Part shown: positions 10,313 to 22,000 of the stretch, in pieces | Position numbering within the stretch: the first letter of the stretch is position 1 | Layout: each line of letters opens with the position of its first letter | Source of the DNA: Polychytrium aggregatum | Lineage: Eukaryota > Chytridiomycota > Chytridiomycetes > Polychytriales | Reading direction: 5' to 3' | Assembly: GCF_025602895.1 (NCBI RefSeq) | Contig: NW_026516211.1 | Span: forward strand, 62,001-126,000 | Length of the DNA: 64,000 bases | Notes under the pieces: model-generated | The model's database searches: none | What the model was told of the DNA's origin: nothing | The model's input: the letters and a program-made list of their open reading frames with translations, nothing else | Program-made: the position numbers and the translations under genes

Positions 10313-12442
10313 TCACAGGCAGATTTGCTTGCCCTTGACCGTGGGATTCCGACTCGAGAGGCTCTTGCGCTTCTTGCCCTTGGCGTGTGGTGGCGACGAC
10401 GCATCCGGTGCGTGCTCTGGCTGCCGAGAGTGACCCGGTACGGCAGCAGCCGTCGGTTGCGAGTCGCGCTCGCCCGCCGGGCTCCATGACTTGGCCTCGC
10501 CCATTTGAAAGAGCGGTTTGGCTTTTGCGTTGACCACAGGCAGCTCCGATGGCGATTCATCGGCGTCCTCATCTGGGGGCGATACAACGGCCTTGGCTTT
10601 GCCGTTCTTTCTCGGCCGCTTCTGGACAACGACATCGACCTGGTGCTTCTTGAGCGACCCGTGGCGGATCAGATCGTACTTTCGCGCAAACCCAACGTCG
10701 CAGATCGGGCACACAAAGTTGCGCTCGCCAATGTGCGAGGCCAGGAAGTGTGTCTTGAGGTTGTATCGGCGGGTGAAGGACTGCTCGCAGCCTGGGTGTG
10801 GACAATGGAATCGGTCGGTGGCCTCGTCCTTCTTGGTCAGCAGGATGTTGTCAAAGGTCTCCTGGATGCTGTAGCCAGAGTCCGAAGCCGAGACCGAGGC
10901 CGTGTCTTTGATGTAGTCAATAATGGGCTCGGCCGAGTTTGTTTTCAGCGTCCCGGAGGGCGGGTAGGGCAGCGACTCGGGGCTGTTGATCTTGGGAGGT
11001 TGGCCAAAGGAAAGCGAAGGCATCGCCAGTTTGCGCGAGTAGATAGCACTGCCAAAGACGGCGCCGGGTGTCGGCGGAAAGCGTTCAATGTCATCGTCAC
11101 TGTCTCCATAGGTGTGGTAGACGTTGGCGGGCACGGACAGGCGATCAGACTCCTCGTCGTCCTCGGTTTCGTAGCGCTGCGACAGGTCGCTGATGGGTGC
11201 ACTGCGGACCGAGTACGTCGAGCGGGTATCGCTGGCATATAGCAGATGGCTGGCATCCCCCAACGCCCGGGACAGATGGCCAGAATGCAGGATCGGGGCG
11301 TGCTGCTCGCGAGAGACCCGGTGAGTGAAATCGGCAGACGCACGGACCGAGTTGTCAATAGGGGCAGAGGGCGGGCACACGCTCACGGCGAGCACGTCCC
11401 GCGATTCGGCTTCTTGGAAGGACTGGCTCCGGTGGTACTGCAGGAACAGAACCGTGGCTGCCATCTCTTCGTTGAACTCCGAGGTGGCTTCGGTGGTGGC
11501 AGCGCGAGGCGAGGCGTGTGGGGTATCGTCGCAGGCTTCGTGTGGGCCGCGAGACAGACGAAGGGACTCGTCGTCGTCCTTGGCGCCGGTCGAATAGTGA
11601 GGCGTTGGAGGATAGGGCTCCATGGGGGCTTCCGGCAGGGAGTCGTTGGGTGGGCGAGCAGTGCCGTGGTCATCAGCATCGCGGTTGCTGAAACTTTGAG
11701 CGATGCTGCCGCTTTCGGTGGTGTCGTCCGCATAATCGTCAGCATAGTCGTTGCCGTTGTCGCTGCCAGTGAAGTCGTTGTCGTTGTCGCTGCCGCTGCG
11801 GCGGGCGATATGGCGGTCGCTGTTGTCGTTGGGGTCGTCGTCGCCGTGATCGCCGCTCTGGCGATAGAGACAGGGCTCTGGATCGGCGGCGGCGGCGGCG
11901 GCGGTAGACATCTCCGAAGAGAGGAGCGGGTTGTCCGAAGGCAGGTCAAAGTCGTCGTCCTGGTCCAGCTCGCAAGTCCGCAGTCCTTCGAGCCAGGTGG
12001 TGACCGAGACAAACGACGAAGACGTGCGCAGAGAGGGGAGACGGGCAAGCGCCCTGGAGGCATTTTGGGCTGCGGTGCCGCCGGGGTCGTCAGACAGGGG
12101 AGGGGCGTCGGGCCTGGCCGAGATTGCGAAGTCGGAGGGGCCGGCGTCATCGGCAAACCACAGGCCGCCCCGGAGCTGCGAGTGTTCCTCGTGACCGCTG
12201 AAGCTGGTGAAGAGCGAGCCGACCTTTGCAGCCGAGGAGAGGGGATCGAACTCTGGGCCAGCCGAGAAGCCCATGGCCGAGGTGCAGGCAGGGTTGATGG
12301 TGGGCGATGTGGGAATGGAGAGGTTGGTGAAGCCCGAGATGGTCTTTGGCAGGGCGATGGGGGGCCGATAGGGCGGCGGCGGCGGCGACGAGCCGAGAGC
12401 ATCCTCCTGCTGCTTCTGGCGGTGCATCAAGGCCGGGTGCAT
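10313..12442 (-). CDS. C2H2 zinc-finger transcription factor
   Basis: A single open exon of 709 residues. Two adjacent fingers lie near residues 544-600: a CPHPGC-x12-H-x4-H type finger and a CPIC finger ending in RHGSLKKH. The linker between them is HIGERNF, the usual TGEKP-type position. A basic, Lys/Arg-rich stretch (QKRPRKNGKAK) follows and is a likely nuclear signal. The N-terminal 540 residues are Ser/Pro/Asp-rich and probably disordered, with acidic runs (DDDFDLPSDN, DNDFTGSDNGNDYADD) that could be activation segments. The arrangement resembles fungal C-terminal two-finger regulators. I cannot name the target genes. It is transcribed divergently from the HMMR-like gene. Confidence 0.8.
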   Translation of the reverse strand: MHPALMHRQKQQEDALGSSPPPPPYRPPIALPKTISGFTNLSIPTSPTINPACTSAMGFSAGPEFDPLSSAAKVGSLFTSFSGHEEHSQLRGGLWFADDAGPSDFAISARPDAPPLSDDPGGTAAQNASRALARLPSLRTSSSFVSVTTWLEGLRTCELDQDDDFDLPSDNPLLSSEMSTAAAAAADPEPCLYRQSGDHGDDDPNDNSDRHIARRSGSDNDNDFTGSDNGNDYADDYADDTTESGSIAQSFSNRDADDHGTARPPNDSLPEAPMEPYPPTPHYSTGAKDDDESLRLSRGPHEACDDTPHASPRAATTEATSEFNEEMAATVLFLQYHRSQSFQEAESRDVLAVSVCPPSAPIDNSVRASADFTHRVSREQHAPILHSGHLSRALGDASHLLYASDTRSTYSVRSAPISDLSQRYETEDDEESDRLSVPANVYHTYGDSDDDIERFPPTPGAVFGSAIYSRKLAMPSLSFGQPPKINSPESLPYPPSGTLKTNSAEPIIDYIKDTASVSASDSGYSIQETFDNILLTKKDEATDRFHCPHPGCEQSFTRRYNLKTHFLASHIGERNFVCPICDVGFARKYDLIRHGSLKKHQVDVVVQKRPRKNGKAKAVVSPPDEDADESPSELPVVNAKAKPLFQMGEAKSWSPAGERDSQPTAAAVPGHSRQPEHAPDASSPPHAKGKKRKSLSSRNPTVKGKQICL

Positions 12443-13090
12443 CGGGGCGGCGAGAGTAAGGCTGAAGGGGACAGGCCCGAGAAGGAGAAGGGAGAGAGGC
12501 AGAGCAGCGTCGCTGGGCGAGTGGCTCCGAGGGCGATCGCGGCGAAAGCAGACTCAGTGGCGGCCACCAAAGCAGAGCGCAAAGCCAAAGGCCGCAAAAG
12601 CGAGGGCGAGCGAAGCCGCGCGGGGGCGTGTGTGTGTGTATGCGCCGTGGCAGTGCCGTGGCGCGGCGCCGGTCACGCGGGGGCGGCGGACAGCTGTGCG
12701 ACAGCGGTCCGGGGGCGCGCACGGGCGCCTGCGTTGTGTTGTGCTGTCCTATATTGTGCTGTGCTGTGCTGTGCTGTCCTGTATTGTGCTGTGTTGTGCT
12801 GTGCTGTGCGCCTGTGGCGCTGACTCACCCGCTGTCCCAAACAAGCAAACACATACACACACAGCACACGTGACTCCGGATCGATCCGTGGCTGGAGCCA
12901 GCCATTTCGCCTTTTATGGCATTTATTGATTCCGTCCGCTCCGCCCTCTCCTCCGTCCGTTCGCTTCCTCGCCCGTCCAAAAAGTCGCCCTGCCCTGCCC
13001 TCTCCCGCTTGCCCGGCCTGTGCTCTCCCTTCCCCTACCCATTGCCACCAGCGCTCGCACTTTCGCACGCTCGATCCCCGTCCCGCGACC
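12443..13090. other. Divergent promoter region between the C2H2 factor and the HMMR-like gene
   Basis: Roughly 650 bp separate the two start codons. The stretch contains a TGTGC-rich minisatellite, a CACACA run near 12853-12866 and a C/T-rich segment near 12940-13080 just before the HMMR ATG. That segment is typical of fungal 5' leaders. I see no clear TATA box. Confidence 0.5.
12732..12809. repeat. TGTGC-type pentamer minisatellite
   Basis: A purine/pyrimidine-alternating array of TGTGC/TGTCC/TATTG pentamers. It shows a higher-order period of about 40 bp: TGTCCTATATTG and TGTCCTGTATTG are each followed by several TGTGC units. It lies about 300 bp from both flanking start codons. Confidence 0.85.
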
Positions 13091-16000
13091 ATGTTTGGTC
13101 ACCCCGCAAGCAAGGCTGCCGACCCCAAGCGGCGAGGTTTGTTTCGCTTTCCCCTCGTCGCACCTAGAATACTTCTCCAGCACCTCATCTCGTGCCAAGC
13201 TGCTCACCGCATCTCCATCTCGTGCGTTTGCGTGCTTTGCTGCAATTCGTTCCAACACTTTCGTCCCATTCACCTTGCGCAATTCACAGCCGTCCCCGAC
13301 CCAACGCCTGGTCCTGGCCAGTACAATCTTGATTCCTCGTTGCTTCATCGCGACCCCAATAAGAAATTCGGCTTTCTCGAAAAGTCCCAGCGGTTCCGGG
13401 CTGCCAAGGCTGACGATGCCATGGTCCTCGAGGACTTTCCTGATGACGACTCGGAGACATCCAATCCCCGTGCCGACTCCGCCTCCCACGCCTCAAAATC
13501 CAGGCGAGACGACCGAGAAGAGCTGAGATGGAAGAAAGAGGTGGGCTTGCATATCTACCGGGGACACCAGCCACAGCATTGCATTGCATTGCATTGCCTT
13601 TCTTGGGTTGCATTTCCTTAGTTGCAGTCTGCCGCACACATGCCCGGGAAGTGTCACTTGGCCTTCCCGACCCTATTGCGTTGCTGACTCGCTTAACTCA
13701 CTGAATCTACCCATCCAGGCTGAAAACTGGAAAGAAAAGCTCGAGCGAAGCGCTGCCGATCACCAGCGCGTCGTCTCGCAGTTCCAGGAGCGACTCAATG
13801 TCATCAACGCTCAGCTCTCGACTTGTCAGAAAGAAAAGAATGGGCTCCAGTCCCAGGCCGTGTCCAGAGAGAAGGAGGTCGCGGAGCTCAACCAGCGCAT
13901 TGCTTTGATGAAGGCCAATGTAAGCATCGACTTCCCCTCTGTTGCAGTCCTCGGTTTCTTGGCTGGGGCGTCGCTGATGGAAACGCAGATACTGACTCAA
14001 TACTCTCAACCGCCCTCTGCTTTGCTGCCGCCCTTCTATCTCTCTATGTCAACAGTGCGAAAAGCTCGAGCGAACCATTGCCACCATGAACGAACGTGCC
14101 AGCAAAGCCGTCTCTCTCCAGAAGAAGCTTGAAGAGTCCGAGAAAAACGTCCAGCGGGTCAAGTCCACTGCCGAGAAGAAGACCCTCTCCTACGAAAAGC
14201 TCTCAAAGGAGCGTGACGAGCTCGCCGCGCAACAGAGCCAGTTTTACCAGGAGATTCAAGCGCTCTCAGATCACAAGGACAAGCTCACTGCCCAAATCAC
14301 CCAGCTCGAACAGGTCAAGCAGCAGACTCTCCAGGAGTTCCACACTCACCTCTCCAATCTCGAGGCCCAGCTGAATCAAGCCGCTGTTGAAAAAGCCGCC
14401 CTGGAAGTTGCGTACCTGGCCGAGAAGCAAGCACTCTCAGGGAAGCTCGAGGAAACCTTTGGTATTCTCCAAGCGACCACCAGTGCCCTGGACGAGTCCA
14501 AGGCCCACTGTAGCCAGCGGGAGCTGGCCAACCAAGCCACTCAGAGCCGCCTCGAGAACCAGATTTCTGATCTGGGCCGCCAGCTGGAATCCCTCGGCCG
14601 CGAGGCTGCCGAAAAGTACACCCGATACGAAGCATCCATCACGCAACTGCGCGAACAGTGCCAAACCTGCCAGAGTCTCATTGCCGAGCGTGAGACCCAG
14701 CTGCAGCAAGCCAATGAAGGCATCGCCTCTCTCCAGAACCAATTGAATACCGCAACGACCAACCTCGCCAGCTCCAGACAAGATCTCGAGGCCCAGAGCG
14801 CCGAGTGGAACCAAGCCATGACCAGCTTTACTGCCCAGATGGCGTCTCTGCAAAGCTCCATCCAGGAACGAGACAGCATCATCCGCGAGCGGGACGCCCT
14901 TATCGCGGGCTTTCGCTCGTCTCTGGATGAGCTCACCTCATCGCTCCAGCAGGAGCAGTCCAAGTCCCAGCAGCTCGAGGATCAACTCCACGAGACAACT
15001 CAAGCCAAGGGCTTTGCCATCGACGCCCTCAAGCTGAACCTGGATGAGGCCCTTGCTCAGATCGAGACCCAGAAGGCAGCCTTCCAGGCCGAAAAGTCCT
15101 TGATGGAACAAAAGCTCGAGCAGCTCTTTGTCTCTCTCCAGCAGACTCAATCCGAGGCTCAGCAGAGCCTGCATGCCCACCAGACCGTCGTCACCAACCT
15201 CAACAGCCAGATCGACTCTCTTCAGTCGCGTCTCTCGGAGCTCGAGTCAGCCCGATCGACACTCGAGAGCGACAAGAGTTGGCTGCAAAAGCACACCGAG
15301 GAGCTTCTCCGAGCCAGTGCTGAAGAAATGGGCTCCAAGGACGGTCTGATAGCACAGTATCAGCTACAGCTCAAGGAGATGGACGGCTGCCTCAAGAGCG
15401 AACAAGACCAGCACCGCCAGACCAAAGACGCCCATGCCTCCGAGGCCTCGACTCTCAAGAGCCACCTCGAGCAAGTTCGCGTCGAGCTGCAAGCTGCCCT
15501 CGCGAGTTACCAGGAGGCTGACCAAAAAAACGCCCAGCTACAATCCCGGATCGAGGACCTGGACCGCGTCCTGCAGGCCGAGAGGCTCAAACACTCACAA
15601 GAGCTCGCTCAGTGGGACCGCCGGCTCAAGGACCATGCTGCTGCCTCGGAACAGGAGCGCATTCAGTGGAGTACCCAAGTCGAGGAGATTGCCGCAGGCA
15701 TGAAGGCCCTCGAGTCTACACTGCACGAGACTCGGTCTGCGCTGGCTCAGAAGGGCCTCGAATGCGATACGCTCTCGGCCCAGCTCCATGATCGCCTGCA
15801 GCACTCTCGTGGATTGGAAGACAGTCTCGTGCACCACCAGAGCCAGCTCAAACAGTACGAAAGTACGATGGGCTCGCTTCAGGCAGCTCTCTCCGAGACT
15901 CGGCAGGAGCTCGACAGTGCACGTACCGAGCTTGGCCGTTCCGAGGCTCGGGTGGTGTCCCTCGAGACCGAGGGCGAGCTTTCCCGCTCGCGCATCCACG

Positions 16001-18421
16001 AGCTGTCGCAGACCTCAACTCGGATGGCAAGCGACCTGACGCTACTCCAGCGACAGCTGGACGAATCTGTCCGTCATCGCACAGAGACGCAGGCCCTGCT
16101 CGACGATACCCGCGAGCACCTGCGAACTGCTCTCGAGAACGAGTCCAATGCACACAAGCAGATCGAGCGACTTCAGCTGCGCGAGAGCGACCTGATCAAC
16201 AAGATCCAGTTGCAGGAAACCGCCGCCCACGAGTCCTCGCTCAGCCACCAACAGGCCATTGGCAACCTCCAGAAGGAGCTGGCTCTTCTCACGCAACAAG
16301 CGTCGAACCTGCGCGAGTCCGTACAGCAGCAGACGCTTGTCATCGACGAGCAGCGTAATATGCTCAGCAGCGAGCGTCAGAGCCGCGACAGCCTCCATCA
16401 GGAGCTGCAAGCCACCAAGGCTCAGCACGAACGCGCCATCGCCGAGCTGCGGTCGGCTCTCCAGGAGCGTGAGGCACAGGGCCTTCGCGACCAGAAGCAT
16501 ATCGATAGCCTCGCCAAGGCCCATCGCGCCGAAGAAAGTCGGGCCGCCGAGTCCGAGAGGCGAATCAAGGGTCTCTCAGAAGAGTTGGAGGCAGCCAAGG
16601 CTGCGTTCTCGCTCGAGCGGCAGCGTCTGGCGGACGAAAACCGCCACCAGTCCCTGCAGTTTGACAAGGAGCGTCAGGACCTTCGCCAGTCAGCCGACAA
16701 GATGAAGTCCATTGTCCAGACTCGCGCTCTGGAGCTCGAAGCCTTGTCGAAAGAGCACGAGCAGCTTGGCCGAGTCAACCGCGAGCTTGAATCCTCCAAG
16801 AGCCAGCTTGAATCGGAGGTCCTCCGCCTCCGACACGACAATGAGCGCGGCTACGCTCTCATGGCCGAGTCTGAGAAGGCCAGGATACGCTACCAGAGCC
16901 AGATCTCGGCCATGGAGAGCAGCCACAAGGCTGATCGCCAGACCTGGGATGCCGAACGCGCCGCACACCTGCGCGCTGTCGATGAGCTCAAGGCCCAAAC
17001 CGAGACCTTGCGCACCACACACCAGAGCCAGATCGCCGAAGCGCGCACCGAGCTCTCGCAGGCCAGCACACAGTTGGCTCAGATGCAACTCCAGCTCCAA
17101 GCCACCCAGGAGGGCCACCAAGCCAAACTCAGCGCCAAAGACTCGTTCATTGTCGAGCTCAGACAGAGCCACGATGCTACCCTGAAGCGCCTCGAGGAGG
17201 CTCAAGGCCAGAACCAGCAGCTCGACCGAGCCCTCACCGAGTTCACACAAGAAGCCGAAAAGAACATTGCTCGTATGAAGCACGAGTACGATGAGCGCGA
17301 GACCCACCTACGCGCCTACTCCACGCAGCTCGAGCAGGAAAAGGCCGCGGCCCTAAGCGACTATGCTCGGGCTACACAAGAGTCCATGAAGCGCGAGCAG
17401 GTCCTCAGGAGCATGCGCGACCAGATGAAAGAAGTCAACACATACAGGCAAGAGCGCGACGAAGCCGTGCAAAAGTGTGCCGAGAGCGAGAAGCGATGCC
17501 AGGTTCTTGACTTCCAGAAGCGCGAGGCCATTCGGCTGTGCGAGGTCGAAAAGAACACCTGCGAAAGCAAAATGAAGGCCGTCAGCGCCGAAAACCAAGC
17601 CCTCAAGGATAGAGTCAGCTCGTAAGTACACAGCGGTTGGGCAGATGCGGCGCACTCGCTTGGCTGGCCACAGATGCACAGCCCACAGCCCTCTTCCAAG
17701 CCTCTGCCTCATCGAATACACCCACCGTATTGACGAATATCGACTCACTCTCTCGATGTTACAATTGCCAGAATGCAAATGCAGATTGAGGAAGCCCGGG
17801 TTGTCCGCGACAGCGCCGAGAAGATACTCTCGGAGGAAGCCAGAAAGCTTATTCGCCAACAAAACATGAGCAAAGCCGAGCTGGAGGCCCTGATTGCCAT
17901 GCAGAGCGACCTCGTTGGCCACAACAACCCCAAGCAAAAGATTCGCGTGTTCACGCAGATCAAGCAAGAGAATCAGCAACTCAAAGAGGTGGGAGAATCT
18001 CGATTGCAGCCAAGGGCGCATATGTGCTCTGCCTAGGGAAGACGGATGTGGCCACTCCAACGGCCTATCGACTGTGAATCCCAATAGCTTCCTCACCCTT
18101 GCAAACCATTGCCGCTTTCAGGAAAACGAAATGCTGCAGCAGGAGCACAAGGAAATGCGACGCAAGAACATGGAGCTTGAGCGAGAGGTCGAGGCTCTGA
18201 AGGGCAGCGGTGACGCCGGCGCCCACGGCAAGCGCTCGCGGGTGGGCCGTTACGCCACCATGATGGCTTCTCGCCAAACTACCAACAATGAAAACAGCCT
18301 GGCCCCTCTCGCCGGTGACATTGCCAATCTCGGCCTCAAGGACCGATCCGACGATATCCAGAGCTTTGCATCAAAGGAAACAGCCGGCAAAAACGGCATC
18401 TCTTTCAACATTCCATTTTGA
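13091..18421 (+). CDS. HMMR: HMMR (RHAMM)-like spindle coiled-coil protein
   Basis: Six exons close in frame: 13091-13136, 13290-13540, 13719-13919, 14056-17621, 17772-17988 and 18122-18421, giving 1526 residues. The N-terminus has a PTPGPGQYN motif followed by FGFLEKSQRFR, matching the PSPGAYD...FQKSQRFK start of animal HMMR. Residues from about 100 to 1400 form a near-continuous Gln/Glu/Leu-rich coiled coil. The C-terminal part carries DLVGHNNPKQKIRVFTQIK, matching the LVGHQNLKQKIKHVVKLK block of HMMR, the region tied to centrosome and microtubule binding in animals. The protein is about twice the length of human HMMR, with the expansion in the coiled coil. The role at spindle poles or basal bodies is inferred from the family. 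Confidence 0.82.
13576..13597. repeat. GCATT pentamer array in an intron
   Basis: Four GCATT copies lie in the second intron (13541-13718) of the HMMR-like gene. They are short and probably neutral. Confidence 0.8.
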
Positions 18422-19059
18422 GGGCCCGCCAGGTCATGACGACTCAGAAGGACTTGCCGCTTCGTTGTTGACACTGCCACTCAATCGACACTGCCTCTGT
18501 CGCCACCATACCCTCGCGAGTCACAGCCGCTCCTGTCGCTTGTCATCGGCTGCAGGTTTACGAATGAATGCGTGCCCTTGCCGCGGCCCTGACGCTCTGC
18601 CACGCACTTCGGCTGATGACTTGTCTGTATATGCTACATGCCACAACTGCCCCCCCCCCATGTCTTGCTCCTCGCTCGCTCGCTCGCTCGCCTTTGTCCT
18701 TTCGCTCTCTCCCTTTTTTGGTCGATCTGGTGCTCTCCAGTTCATTTCCGTTTCGCTGTTTCGGCCATGCAGCTCCATGCAGTACGTTGTTTCTTTATTT
18801 TAAGGATTGCTGACTTGATCTCGGTCCCTGAGCATTTTGGACGCTTAAAGTATTTTCACGTAATATGACAGCTATCCCAACTTGCTGCTCGAGCAAATAC
18901 GAGCAAGAGGCAGGAGAGTCGGGAAAGGAGACTGGAGCCCTGGCCGCAACGTCGTCAGCCTTGGAGCCTTGGAGCCTTGGCGAATGACTGCTCGGTGTTG
19001 TTCCCACACTTGATAAGCAATGTAAACCAGACCGCCACTCATGCCAGCCCGTTGGTTGA
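18422..19059. other. Convergent intergenic stretch
   Basis: This separates the HMMR-like stop from the stop of the downstream giant surface-protein gene. It is C/T-rich with a run of nine C near 18651-18659 and CTCG repeats near 18669-18690. No open frame here looks coding. Confidence 0.5.
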
Positions 19060-22000
19060 TCACGCATTCGCATTCGCAACAGCAGGTACTTGACCATCTT
19101 GTTCAGGCCGATTGATATGCAGCGCTGAGCCGCTTCGATCCCGCAGCCTTCCAAGACGACCCCTCAAGTCTGGCATCGATTTGAGACTCGGGGCTCGCAG
19201 GCGGCGTGAGTAGATCGCCGTGATTTTGGCATTGATGCTCTCGAACTCGTTGATCAGGTACCATAGCACGATGGTGCCCGGCGGGATCGACATGAACACA
19301 TCCACAACCCAGTTCATGGCTCCGGGATCCAGGAACGAGGTCGTGATCTCCGAGGACGAGGTTGGTAGGTAGTTGAGCAAGGCCACGGCCGATCGCAGCG
19401 CTCCGACGGCACAGAGACACATGAAGATGGTCTGCTTGAAGAGGTTCTCGAGCGTGTGCATGTACGGCGACCATATCAAATACGGTAGGATCAGAAAGGT
19501 GCACCCCAGGAAGATGATTATTCCGGCCTGGAACTGGTTCTGGGCGCTCCAAACGGCGATTTCCATGAGCAAGGCTTTGCCTGCAGAGTGACAATGCCGA
19601 CCACAATAACGCAAGTTAGCAAGCGATCCACACCGACGTAACAGGGCCTGTATCAGCTCAGTTCCGTTTGCAATGACCTCATAGCACGTCCGTATCGACG
19701 CGAGTAGAATCTTCGTCGAGTGCACCTGCATTCGGGAAGCACCATGCGGTCATATGGTGGATATTTGTGACCATTACGCACCCATGTAGTCGAAGATGAA
19801 CAGCCACATGAACGAAGGCTTGAAGTGATGAAAGAACATCATGTAGACCAGTTTGTCCAAAGCAAACTGCTCCGCGGCCTCATCCTTGTTCGAGTGCCCC
19901 TGTCTTTGCCGCCTTTTGTATCGGCGAGCCTGGAACCAAAAAAAGACCGGCAGACCCACAAGCGTGGTGACGTTGATGATGGCCGACACGATAGCGATCA
20001 ACAGATGTCTCCCGACAAAGCAAAGTTCTGATGGGCTTGAGCGCATCACCAGCGACCGCGATCCGTCTGGGAACAGCACACTCGTGCACGATAGGGCGTC
20101 GAGTGAGATGTTGATCAATGGAAAGTAGGCCAGCTCGGCCAGATGCAACGCCGTCCACTAGATGGTAGGAAAACCATTCGATCGTAACGGATGTAAAGTC
20201 AGTGAGGAACCTAACTAACCAGAACGGAAGAGCAGGTACGAAGGCGAGGCGCATCAGGGAGGATCGTGGCTCCAACACAAGGTGCCTCCCGGGAGCTGCG
20301 ATCTGTTTGAGGTCACTGCAACGATTGCAACCCGAGTCGGGCGATACCAACGTATACAGATGTCCTGAATGATCGCCCACGCAAGAGTCTGCGCGGCTGG
20401 CAGGATGAGTTCTTGAAGAAAATATCGACAATGTTCATGACTCCAAAGATGATGGACATGATCGCCATGATGGCCAAAGGCCAGAGGTACCTGCGCAAGG
20501 TTCAAGATTCCGAGACCAGCGAGTCGTCAGTTGCACTGCTGGAAGATATCACCAGCGCACAGTCTATCTATCCACCCCGTGCGCGATCAATCGATTCCGA
20601 ATACACTCTGCGGCCGAAGGTACTATACTTGAGAAGACTTTTGAGCGAGCCCGACACGGGCAGGATTGCGAACGAGGTCGGAATGTCAAAGTTGAGCTGC
20701 TCCCGTGTCCGATTCAGTGTGTTAGCCTCGGTGATTCATGTATCAGCATTTGCTTACTTGTAGTACTGCAGCCGCCATACGCGAGAGATCACTCGCTCAT
20801 GCGGCTCAACGCACTCACGCTAAATGCCCGGAGATAGAGCATCCATCGATCGGATGTTGCTGAGGTGAGAGCGGTCCCCTATATAAATCAGTACCGACTA
20901 GTCACTACACAGCCAACGATTCTATGATCCCACAGCCACAGAGCCCATCCGCGCCACTCGATCCGCCCGTATAACTCTGGTGTTCGAGGAGGGCAGAGAT
21001 GCACACCTGCAAGAAAAACAAGAGGCTGTGTATGCCAAACAACAGTCAGCTATCTGCACATGCCTTGACAACCTCCCCATCGGTACCAGTGCGTCCGAGC
21101 AGCCAGAGCACGTACTCATTCATCCAAACCACAACCGAAGGCGGTACGGCCATGGTGAACAGAATATAGAATATCGTAGCCAGCAGGATGATGGCTATGA
21201 ATAGACCGGATTGGTGCGGGATCCAAGGCACTGACAAAGATCGGATGGCAAGTTCAATTTGGAGACAGGTCGTGATATGCAACGGCACTTGCTCTGTTCC
21301 GCGGAACATGCCAAAGAACTGGCAGAGGGCTTACCGCACTCATTTCCCCAAAAGTAGTACTGGAGATTGCAGGTGGTATCAGCAGAGCGGCCCGGACGAT
21401 GGCACTCTGGCGAGATAATATGACATGGCGGACTTACGTTTGGTTCGCAGGATGCGCACAAATACCCAATGGACTGTGGAGCACATATTTGTGTGGCGTT
21501 CAGGGCGCACGCTAGCCAACATGAGAGTTGAGCGGTTGATGTGTTGGTGTTAACGATGCGTGATCGTCGCTGCTCGTCACTCACACAAACGAAACTGGAG
21601 CGGGGCCGATGTGCGGGCAAGCCATTACCGCCGTTGACACAGCACACCCCATGAACGGGACAAATCTGGAAATACAGCGCTCCAGAGGTGCTTGTGGCCT
21701 GCGAGTGATTTCAGGGTGAAGGATGCATCAGCCGAATGAGTGTTGTATATCAAGCAGATGGCGCCCTATGGGGAAATACGATTATCCATCGTTCACATCC
21801 ATGAAGGATTCAGGATGTGAACTCGGTGGAAAGAGCGTATGCAGCACTTCCTATTCATTCTCATGCCTATTGGACTGCATGTCCACCTGCGCAAAAGCCG
21901 AAATACTTGACATCCTAACCTACCTCGTAATAATCGGCAAGGGCGGATATATCGGCCCCGCCGGCACAGTTGGCACCTGTTTGACAGGTTTCAATGAGGT

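Noticed and set aside
11246-12823. 525-residue plus-strand frame opposite the C2H2 gene
   Set aside because: Antisense shadow of the zinc-finger gene; Val/Gly/Arg-rich composition follows from its Asp/Ser codons.
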